Part shown: positions 45,901 through 57,900 of the stretch, in pieces | Layout of the letters: each line of letters opens with the position of its first letter | How positions within the stretch are numbered: the stretch's first letter is position 1 | Assembly: GCA_949316235.1 (NCBI GenBank) | Contig: OX438747.1 | Coordinates: 3,906,501 to 3,970,500 of the forward strand | Source: Oegoconia quadripuncta | Taxonomy: Eukaryota; Arthropoda; Insecta; Lepidoptera; Autostichidae | Length of the DNA: 64,000 nt | Reading direction: 5' to 3' | Made by a program: the position numbers and the translations under genes | The notes under the pieces: generated by a model | The model's database searches: none | Told to the model about the DNA's origin: nothing | What the model saw: the letters and a program-made list of their open reading frames with translations, nothing else

Positions 45901-48900
45901 GTCTATGTTTTTATAGGCCAACGACGTGGCTGAACGACTGTCTTCAATTGAAAACAACCTTGAAATAGTAATAGCAAAAATGTAAAATCTGACTTTTAAG
46001 GCCCTTACCTATGAAATTGGCGTTTTGTATGAAGAATTTCATTAAGACTGTTTTCTCCATACAAACATTTTTGATTTTTTTTTGGGAACGGCAAATCCAA
46101 ATAGCTAAACTTTGTGTGTATTATCGGATAACATTAAGTTAAGTGTAGGCAGCGATAATTTGTAAAAGTAGCCCCTTTATAAAAATTTCATCGAATCTAA
46201 GAAATGATTATGGGAAGCACATGAAAAGAGCTCTGTTCAAATTTTTTTTTATGTGATTCAGCCCAGAAATTAAAAAATATTTCATGTGAAACCTTGAAAT
46301 AATATTCCATTTTCCAAATAAAATACAAATTTCTGGTATCCACAACACAAGCCTATAGTTGCTTACTGTGGAACTAGATGGCGCTGTGTGTATGTATGTC
46401 TAAGGATATTTATTATTTATTATTATTTATTTGGATATAACTTTGAAAATGGCAATAATTGGTACATATGATTAACGAAGAAAAAAAACTCCAATTTCAT
46501 AGGTAAAAACCCAATATTTTAAGTGAACTCGACGACGACCATAGCACTTCGGGTAGTGTTATTCCTCTATGATAGCACTTTCAGGATAAACGCGTTTCGC
46601 TGCGTCCACATTCTGGGTAGCACACTGGTAGTGTACCTACATAAAAAACGTCTATGCATTTAGATTCTTGACGAGCTAATGATATCGTATAAATTCCAAA
46701 GGTATTTTCGTATTTCTTCCTTCACTTATTTATTCATTTGATATTTATCACCCCACAAGAAGACACGGAAGTGGAATCTCTTTGTCACTTACATGAATAT
46801 GAATCTATTGGTATTGTGTGACTTAAATATATACCTACGATTACGTCACAGACAAGTGGAAATTTACTCACAATAACATTACCAATATAAATAATTGTTC
46901 CGTCTGCTTTATTTATAACACGTTACGTTCTCAACTATTCACTCATTAGGAAGTATTTTGTTAGAATGATAGTGAATTATTTCATATCGCCCGTGAAATA
47001 ATAATGATGAGGCATTTTTCAAGTTTTGGTACTTAACTAATTGGTAATATTCATCTTGTGACATGCTGAACAAAAAGGATTACATTTAGGTACTTATTAC
47101 TTGAAGTCTTCTAGAACTCGTGTTTCTCTGACGAACGGTGTGAAGCTACTTATTAATGTTATATACGTATACCATTAAATTGTTATGTTGAGGAGCATTT
47201 TATACCTGAATATCATTAATCTAATTGAGATAAAATTTAAAGATTATGTCTTAACAACATTAGCAAAAAAAAGTTATTACAAAATTTGTGACTATCTGAA
47301 TGACAAATACGCTTGGTGTATTTCGACCAGCTCCCCAATGTATAAAATTATAATTAGTTGTACCTATACTTTTACTTAAAAAAAATCAAATCAAATCAAA
47401 AAACGTTATTTTGTAGGTACACAGGACCTACACTTAAAATAGTCAGATTTCACATTTTTAAAGCTACTGCTTGTTCAAAAGGCAATTTTCCCCTGAGAAG
47501 AACATGTAAGAAACTCGAGAGGTTGCTCTTTAAAAAAAAATATTTTTATATTACAGAAAGGCACATTAATATAAGATAAGATAAGATAGATGAAATAGCC
47601 TGGTTATGCGAACGAGCTGGTTATGTCCATGGATGTTTATCATCGAAATAATCAGATAGTTTATAATATGCTTTCTTAATAAGTTTTTGTTTTATAGTAT
47701 CTTTAAATTTATTGAAAGGTCGATTTTGTATATCCACATGAAAAAGCGTATACATAACCCGTTGAATGAATTACTGACTTTGCGGTGGCGACTCATGTGT
47801 CCTGCAAGTTTATCATTATTTCTTGTTTATCATGTTTATCACTATTTTTCCTAAAAGATGCTATATTTTTTTTACATATAGGTATTAGATTTTAACGGAA
47901 ATGTTAGTATATTATACTCTTTAAATCTATCTCTAAGTGACACTGCAGGTCTCAATTGATAAATTGCGTGAACGGCTCGGTTTTGTAAAGCAAAGATTGT
48001 ATTTATATCCGCGGCATTTCCCCACAGCAAGATACCGCAAGACATCAGGTTATGGAAATAACTAAAATATAGTAATCTAGCCGTATTTACGTCCGATATT
48101 TGTCAAATTGTTTAGATTGCATACGCTGCAGGGCTGAGCTTCTTCGTCAATTTATGAATATGAGGATTTTATTATTTCCAGTAGATGAAAATTGACATCC
48201 TACAAAATTATATAATGTATCTTACGTTGAAATAAATGCTTGAAGTTTGAAGTTCGGTATATCAGGCAAAAACGGTATCAAATATTACAAAATTTCATTC
48301 AGTACAATGATACAAAAATATCACTTATAAATACATAAATTATATTTTTTTCTTAATATCTTTATTGTACACAAAATTATTACAGAAATATGCATTGTGT
48401 ATAAAATGTACAAAGGCGAGCTTAACTCCGATAGAGTTTTCTATCAGCAAACCTTAGAGATACATAGTGTTTATTAGATTGGGCAGAAAATAGTGTATAC
48501 AACAATTGAAAATTATTTTTCATACGAACACCTTTTCAATTGTTAAAAGGACCTAATATAATAATAAAGAGAAGCGTTCTACCAATTTCGGAGGTCCGCG
48601 TTCGATTCCCAGGCAGGCCATGTACCAATGAGTTTGTAAATTATTATCTAATTAATTTAATAACATTTGTACAATATTTATAAATTTGGAAATTTAATTA
48701 CTTATGTGCATTTATCCGACTGCTCTTAAACGGTGAAGGAAAACATCGTGAGGAAACCGCCATGCCTGAGAAATAAAAACTCAAAGGCCTTGAGCCAGCG
48801 TGGTGGACTATAGCCCATACTCCTTCATATACGAGGGAAGGCTTATATTCCTGCAGTGGGATGTTTACGGGCTGAGATGATGATGAATAAAGAGGATCCA

Positions 48901-51900
48901 AAATTTAGTGACCCTAGCTCTGATAGCGATGTCTTCCACCACCTCTGTTAAATCACGACAATGTCGTTTCCAGGTCGAACAGGCAATGTGTGCGCCGGGG
49001 ATATGGAGTGTCCTGACAACGCGTTCTGCAAACAGAACAGTTACTGCGTCTGCAAGGATGGCTTTGTGTACGCCACTGTCAATAGTACGCACAAAGGATG
49101 CTTGAAAGGTTTGTACTGTCTAATGGTCTACCATCAAGACGACCGATTGGTGTAGTGACCCTATCAGCGAAAGCAACGGTAGCGGGTTCGAATCCCGCGA
49201 GGGGTAAATGTTTGTGTGATGAATACGAACATTTATTCCCGAGTCTTGGATATTTATATAAATATTTATGTATTGTTATCCGTTATCTAGTATCCATAGC
49301 ACAAGCTTTGGTTAGTTTGGGACTAAATGATTGGTGTAAGTGTCCGAAATATTTATTTATTATCAGGGGACCAATCGCGCTATCAACTATTAATGTCGTA
49401 GGTGACGTGCAGAGGGTTTCAAAATTGGGCAAGCCCGACAATGTTTATTTATTTATTTATTTATTTATTTTTAGGATTACTAACAAGATTGACACATACC
49501 AGTCCAATGTGGCAAAAACGCAATTGTACACAGTGCATGCGCCACCTTAATTATAAGTAACCACGACATGCAAATATTTGTAGCGGTAGACATTAAACAA
49601 TATTATATGAAACATGTTCAGAAATTAAATAAATGTCAAAGAAATCAATACCTTCCAGAAACTGGGTACATTAGATACAATAGAATTTTTAAAAATAAAA
49701 TTAAACATAAACTACGTGAATTACAACAACACAAAAGAACAATAAGAAACAGTAAGAAACAACAACAGAGTACAAGTCATAATATAATTAACTCTCAGTT
49801 GGCAGTACTGTCCCGGAGCGGGCGTGTTTACCGACGGTGAATGTAATGAGTGAGAAATGAACCCTCAATTTGAGGATGAGGGTCCCGACCTATACTCACA
49901 GACCGCTTTCCTAAACTCACTCAACCCGTCAGAGAACATGTCCACGTCAGTCTTTTTAAAGAGTGTGTTGTAGCCTCTGACAAGTCTGTTGATTGGCGAA
50001 AAGTGCCCGAGATTTGTTCTCGCTGCGGACGTACAAAATGGCACATACTGATTGGTCCGAGGCAATCTGGCAGGCACCTGTATTCTTAAATCAGATAAAA
50101 GCTCGGGACAGTCTGAAATACCATTTGCCAGTTTATATAGAAAAACTTGATCATGTAAGAACCTACGACTAGCAAGAGACTTCATTCCAAAATGACTCAG
50201 ACGAGAGTCGTAACCGTGAACACTTCCAGCGATGTTACAACTGAAAGCTAGGTGCCAAAGGAATCTTCTCTGAATCCGTTCTATGCGCTTTATGTAAACG
50301 TCGTAATGAGGATTCCATACGACGCTACAGTACTCCAGACCGCTCCTGACCAAAGCATTGTAGATGGCCATTTTACAGGCGACCGCCTTAAAATCCCCAC
50401 AGTTACGCAAAATGAAACCCAGCATTCTGAATCCTCTCGCGCAGATTTCGTCGATATGGACGTTAAATCGTAATTTTGTGTCAAGTGTAACTCCCAGATC
50501 CCGCAACTGCTCAACGCTTTGGAGTTCCACATCACCGAGTCTATAGGCGTGATCTAATAACGACTTACCCCTGGTGAAGCGAATCACGTGACATTTTTCC
50601 ACGTTCAAGGACATTTTATTATCCTCACACCACTGGACAAGATTGTTTAAGTCACTTTGTAACCCCAGAGCGTCCCGATTGGTCAGAATGGGCCTTGAAA
50701 ACTTCAGGTCGTCCGCAAAAAGATAGACTTGGGAATTATTGAAACACGTGGTTATGTCATTGATGAAAATATTAAACAGCAATGGACCTAAATGCGATCC
50801 CTGGGGAACGCCAGAACCAGCACGAAATGGATCCGATGCGAATCCATTGACCACAACAATAGAGGTCCTATCGGTCAGATAAGATGCACACCAATCATGC
50901 AATGAACCGCACACCCCGAATCCAGATAGCTTAGACAACAAGATCCCATGATCGACTCTGTCAAACGCCTTGCTAAAATCAGTGTAAATAACATCCACGG
51001 GCACTCCCACGTCAACCGAGCCAATTACACCCCTAGTGAACGACACCAAATTAGTGGCAGTAGACCGCGAGGCCATAAAACCATGCTGCTGCGTAGATAA
51101 AGACTGTTTTACGTGCCGTGTAATAATTGGGCATATCATGGATTCCAACAGCTTACCGAATACTGGCAAAATGGCTATGGGCCTATAATTTTTTATTAGA
51201 CTTCTGTCACCTGACTTGAAGATTGGCACAATTCGGGCTATCTTCCACAAGGATGGGAATACACCAAAACGAGTCGAGGTATTGAATATCAAATACAGCG
51301 GATAAGACAAGGCTCCAGCACATTTCGAGACAAAATATGACGGAATATTATCAGTGCCTGCGCCCTTATGTGGGTTAAGTTTTCTGAGAGCTTTAATGAC
51401 GTCTTCTATGTGAAACTGTACGGCACCCAACGAACCAATCGCATATGGCCCACAGCATCGATTATTATTACAAGGCAAGGCACCCGTAGCGTCATAAACC
51501 GAAGCAAAGCTGGACGAAAATAGGTTGCATATATCAGGACCGCTGTTGGCAACTTTGTGTTCCAAGAACATTTCAGACGGATAATTACTGCTGTTTCTGC
51601 GCTTATTTTTAATATAAGACCAGAAACGCTTAGGGTTGCTTGTAAGAGAGTCCTCAAGGCGTCGCAAGTAATTTTTGTAACAAGTATCTTGAAACTTCTC
51701 ACACCTTTTCTTCAGCATTCGGAATGTCACAGCGTCGAGAGGGTTACCGTACCTGTTTGCTTTAATGCGATATCTATTTTTCTCCCGCAAGAGTTTCTTC
51801 AAGTCGTTTGAGAACCAAATTGGATAATTTTTACTTTTTTGCTTCGATTTAGGCACGTATTTGGCTATAACTTCATGAAGCACGTCAGTGAATGCAGCTG

Positions 51901-54900
51901 CCATGTCGTCTACAGTATCGCATGGTGAAAATTTTTCATCCCAGTCTACCGCATTCAGGGCTTTGGAAATTTCGGAGTAGTCCGCTTTATAAAAATTATC
52001 CCTAATTACACCACTCATACACAGAGAATTAGAGTAATCAAACCTTAATAAGAACTGTATCGGGGGGTGGAATGCGTCAGGGTTACTCAGAGCAACATCA
52101 CCAAGCCTCAGGTCGGTCACCAAGATGTTGGCAAGGATAAGATCCAACACCTTGCCCTGGTGATTTCTCACACAATTATATTGTTTTAGGTCATTTAAAG
52201 TAATAAAATCAACCAAATTAGTTACAAGTTCACTGGCAGCCATTAGTTGGGGGGAGGTGTGCGACATGCCAGCAATTGGAAGCCATTCTATATTACGCTG
52301 ATTAAAATCACCAAGTAGCAGTGTGTTATTCCCATTCTCCATTATGCGGTTCGTATTGGCAATGAAATGGTTTAGTACGTTTTTCTTAATTGGAGAAGGT
52401 ATATATACACCGCAGATAAACAACTTCTCCACTTTGTTCTTATTACTGACAACATCAATACACACCCACACGTCCTCACAACCACTCTCAAAGCTATGCA
52501 CACGTTTCGAATTTAAGAGCTTCGACACAGCTATCAACACCCCTCCACCAGTGCTCTTGTTACCAGCGAAGCTAGTAGACTCGCGGTCACGTCTATAAAC
52601 AATATACCGATCATCAAATAGTTCCGCATCCGAGACACCACTACCAACCCACGTTTCACTCAGAACTACTACATCATAATTATTACATGCAACATTATTA
52701 TAAAATTTAATAGTTTTGGTATTTAAACCTCGCACATTTTGGTAATAAATACTGATTGAATTGAATGTAAACAAAAAACTTCTTAAATAAATTATATTAC
52801 ATGTCCTACATATTATGTATCTAAATATTCACATTGTTCATTCTAGTTTAGAGAGGGTGTTCACGTCCCTGATCATTACTGGACTGCAGGTTTCAGATTT
52901 GCGCATATAGATTCTCCCGCTGCGAACCCAAACGAACTTATAATTTAGATCTTTCGCCTTCATGCGTGCGGCAGCATGCAGCTGCTTATTCGCTGGAGAT
53001 AGATTTTCAACTATATACACTGCAGTCTTCTTTCCTCCTATACCCAAGTGCTTTGTATTAAGTTTTTCTTCGGGAAAACGCTTGTTAAATGTAATAACTG
53101 CAGCCAGAATAGAGTCCCGCAGGCGTGGTGAGTTGAACCTTACAAGGATCGAGCGCGGCCGGTTGCTGGTCTGGTCAAATTTTGCGGTACGTGTACAGTA
53201 GGAAATGTCGTTTTCGTTAATAGTGTAGCCGATCGTGCGTCCCAGCTGGGATACAAGTGTAATCAAGTTTTCATTATTATTCGTAGGTACACCCTGTATT
53301 TCGAGATTACAGGCTCGCGAAATCTGATCCATTTGATTTAATTGATTACTAAGGGTTTGGATAGACGCACGCAATAAATCATTATCCTTCATTATAGAGC
53401 TCATTTTTTGTAAATTGGAAGAATGTTCTGTCCTTATCTCTTCAAAATTTTTGTTTATGAAATCCATCGAATCTTTCAAATCCGTGATTTCATTACGTAT
53501 TTCTTGCAGCTGCGATGTTAACTTTTTGCAAATCAAATCATCCAAACAGTTACTTATTGTTTCGCGGATTTCTTTCCTTATTAAGTCCTTTAGGTGTTGC
53601 GACGATAAACAACCACAAGCAGCGTCACTGCGTTCATGGGGAGATGATGATGGTGAGATTTGTGTACCTCCAGTGCGATTCTTGCTATTGCGCACCGTCA
53701 CAAAATCGGTGTTACTTTGCGGTGCTTTGGCAGCTACATCATGTCGCACAGGTGTGTCAGAGCTTTTAAGTTTGCGTTCTTTGATTATGCAACTAGGACA
53801 CACCCATTTGGATTTCAGATCTGTAGACAATTTATCGGAATTGTCCGGCTTCATGCGTAAACAACCTAAATGGTATCTATCTTTGCATTTCGTACAAGTC
53901 AAATAGTCATTACCCCGTATTGGGTCACAGCATCCAGAGCACGACGCAGGCATATTGTTCGATTTGTAAAAAAAAAAAAAAAAAGAACAACCACAAGCGG
54001 GGTGGGATTCGAACCGGGGACCGCGAGATTAAAGCGCAATCACTCAGACCACCAGTCCAAACGTCCGGGCAAGCGACTGTGCAAAAGTAGGCATCTGTTA
54101 TTGCGAGCTTCGATAAAAAGTGAAAGGCGGCTTGAGTCCAAAGGTCAATTACTGCACCAACATAACAACGGTTGATTTCTAGTATTAAATTTACAATTTT
54201 ACACTTTTACATACAAATAATGTTTGATATTTTATTAGTATTATAGTTTTCACTGCCTATAGAAGTATTTCAACATGTTACTGTGCCTCGAATTGTTTTA
54301 TAGTCACACATAAATTAGATGAATGATTTAACAGCTAAATGTCACTTATTCAATAATGCACAAAGTCACAAACAATAACGTGTGATATTTCCACTGCACT
54401 TGATCCATTTTAAACTGATTTTTTTTAAAAGAAAGTCCCTTTGTACATTTTATTTAATTTTATACGCAGATCCAATGTTTACATTGTTAACTCAATTACA
54501 TCATCATATGTTCTTGTGTTTTTTACACATCCAGTGAAATTACATAGGTAATCAATCAGGCACGATGTTTCACTTTGACAAGTGCCATTCAGTGACGTGC
54601 CTACGTTGTTTCAGAGTAATGCAAGCCCGAGTAATATTTGATGATTGATTTGTGGTTTTTAGCAAAGGCATGCCGGGCTTCTGGGCTTATATGAAGGTTT
54701 TTACTTTATTTCTTTGTTGCTCAATCTCGGCGAAACGGATGGACGGAATTGGATGAAATTTGATATATAGGTAGATTATACCCTGTATTAAGACATAGGA
54801 TATTTCTTATCTGGATAAAGTAAAGTAGTTCCCGCGGGATAAACAATATTCCGCGATAAAGTTATGCCACGCAGACGAAGCCGCGGGCAGAAAGCTAGTT

Positions 54901-57900
54901 AATTATAATTAAGACATTATACGGAATGTCGGGAGAATCAAGACGAAACCCCACCATTCAGACTAAAGGCTGATGATAATAACGAATATTGACCAGTTTG
55001 GTGTAGTGGTTAGCAACTCTGACCACTATACCATAAGGTTGCGGGTTCGAATCCCGCTAGGGGCATATGTTTGTGTGATGAATACGGGCATGTGTACCCG
55101 AATTAAGGATGTTTTCATTTATAATAAGTATTTATTTACAAAAAAATGTATTTATGTAGTATATCTACCATCTGGTATCCACAACACAAGCCTATAGTTG
55201 CTTAGTGTGGAACTAGATGGCGCTGCGTATCCTTAGTGATACGTCTAAGGATATTTATATATTTATTATTTCTTTACCAATATTTGTCTTCAAATTTGTT
55301 CTTGGAAATCAATTCTGTAACCTACACGGTGGTCTTGATTACGTTTGCCAACCATATCAGCCTGTTTAAAAACCTTATGATTTAGTAATACGATCTTAAA
55401 TATTTATGACGCGTTTCAGTGTAAATATTAAACGCGTAAGCACCGTTATCGTCATACTTAAGCCTACTTTAATCCTAGAATACATAACTAAGGATCTAAT
55501 AGCGGTGTTTATGTTATAAAAATGGACTCAATTGTCTATTTTGTGAGATCCCACGAAAGTAGTGTTTATGTTCTGTGTTTTATTATCCAAACACGTTCCA
55601 GCCTCAGGAATTATGAAAGAAACCTCTATACCTAATGACGACCGGTTGGTGTAATGGATAGTGATCCTATCAGCAAAACCAACGGTTGCGGGTTCGAATC
55701 CCGCGAGGGGTAAATCTTAGTGTGGTGAATACGAACATTTATTCCCGAGTGTTGGATGTTTATATAAATATTTATGTATGTTTATCCGTTATCTAGTATC
55801 CATAGCACAAGCTTTGCTTAGTTTGGGACTAGATGATTGGTGTAAGTGTCCGAAATATTTATTTATTTATACCTACCTACTCATCTACCCATTATAGCAA
55901 ATATTATGTGGGTGTACCTATTTTTTATTATTTTAACCCAAAGATCCAAATAATCTGTACAACCGATTTCTTCTTTTATAAAAGATTTTACTTTACGAAC
56001 CAAGTACATAGGTACATAAAATTTCGTAAAAAATTATCAATTTTTCCGCACAAACCTAGAATTTAAAAATCTTTATAATATGCTTAAAATATAGTATACA
56101 TAAAATAAAGTATCACACATTTTACCAGAAGTGGCAAACAGAACCAATTTAAAGTATCTTAAACAATAACAATTAATTAAAAAATAATAAGCCATCAATA
56201 TATTACAACTACAATAATGCTAGGTTATTTATCCCGCACTTCCTCCAGCAAAATATGTTATTTATTTGCGAAATATGGTTCTATTCATTAGTAACACCAA
56301 CAAACAAAATATTCTTTACTGTACAACAATAAGAAACAAGAAAAATAAGAAAAAGGGGATAGTACAATTTGGCGGCCTTATCACTAAAAGCGATCTCTTC
56401 CATGCAACCTTTGGGTTAGGAAGCATTACGCACATGATATGTAGGTGGCGTGCGCGGTAAACTAATTTTAATAAAATAAAAAAATCACCCATATAAATAC
56501 ATACGTTAATTGAATACATACAAACATACATACATAATATATATATAAAAAATAATACATATAATATATATTGATCTATGTATGTATGTGTATGTAAATA
56601 TATGAAATTTATTCACGTAGTGTGTATCTGCATCCCTATTTAATACCGCACAACCCACCTATTTCAAATGTACTGTCCTTATACCCAAAAGTTGCCTGGA
56701 AGAGATCGCTTTTAGTGATAAGGTCGCCAAATTGTACATTCTATTCTTACCACTTTTCTGAAACTGTATTTTCTTATCTGTTGTGCAATAAAGTGTATTT
56801 GTATTGTATTGTATTGTATTGTAATATTTAATAAATAGAATTTAGTAGCAAGTTCGACAACAATATTTATCTACATTATGTTTTATTTATGAATTCGACA
56901 GAGGCTAAGTTCGGCGAGGAATGTCAGCTGCACATCCAGTGCCACTCCACGATGGGTGTCCACTCGGACTGCCTCAGCGGCGCCTGCGCCTGCACACCCA
57001 CTGCGCATCTGGAAGACGAAAGATGTTACGAGACTGCTTGTAAGTTGAATAACTATTATGGAGGAGCAAAACTCCCTGACACAAGTATTCCAATATTTTG
57101 AAATGAATAAACAATTTTGAATTTATTCAAATTCAACCACAGTTAGTATATTTATTTAAAAAAATCACTGTCCGCCTGGCTAACTACCACCATCTTATCT
57201 AAATCATTTTATTTTTAATAGCATTGTTGTGTTCCGGTTGTCAGAGATAAGATAGCCAGTCCCCCAAATGTGTTGGGGTTTCCGGGTTACTGACCTTCCA
57301 CCCTTCCACCTTCGACCTCATCTTCATTTAACATCAGGTGTGATTGAGGTTAGGTACGAACCCGTCGTGCATTAAAAAAAATCTTTGAGAGGTTTTGCTA
57401 CGAGAAAATGCCATGCTCATAGGTCTTCTTCCTTTTCACATGTAAAACGTGATTACTATCTAATAAAACGTTTATTATTTATTAATAGATCTACTAAGCT
57501 TTATTTATCCCAAAATCAACCACTTAATATAGTACCCTGGTTTCCGTCAATGTGAGGGAAGCCAGAGCACTATTTACATGCTCCTACGTCTAATCTGGAA
57601 TCTCTAAAATAATCATCTAGCCCGGGCTAGCGGTTCTTAAACTTTTGACGACGTCCTAAAATATTCAAAAATTGGTTTTATGTGTAGGTATTCTTTATTA
57701 ATAATCATCTAGTTTTTTAAACTTTATATTGGTATATTTAGATGATTTTTTTTTACTTGGCAACCTTATACCTCTTTTGTTTTTATACCGCGGAGCCCTA
57801 TGTTCACGTTTTAGTGAACATAGGGCTCAGCGGAGCAAAGTTTGAGAATGGCTGACCTAGGTTATCCAGGGTGTATACAGGTACTTAAATGCATTTCATA

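Larger units (their letters stand above)
49440..54140 (-). mobile_element. Two-ORF LINE, apparently full length
   Basis: ORF1 (53953-52838) and ORF2 (52774-49865) are both open, 63 bases apart. A 3' UTR of about 400 bp ends in an (aata)n tail at 49441-49472. A tRNA-like sequence lies upstream of ORF1. The element is in intron 2, antisense to the host gene. The 5' edge is set only approximately, and no target-site duplication was identified by eye. Confidence 0.85.

Noticed and set aside
48908..49550. Several 60-150-codon frames through SINE B (also at 30353, 31759, 38429, 39245) that look alike at protein level
   Set aside because: They share sequence only because each copy is the same SINE read in the same frame. 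The segment is a tRNA-derived, non-coding retroposon.
49568..49840. 90-codon + strand frame
   Set aside because: It lies in the 3' UTR of the minus-strand LINE; lysine/asparagine/glutamine-rich low-complexity reading.
49440..54180. Target-site duplication for the two-ORF LINE
   Set aside because: I compared the flanks by eye and found no convincing direct repeat, so no exact borders are claimed.
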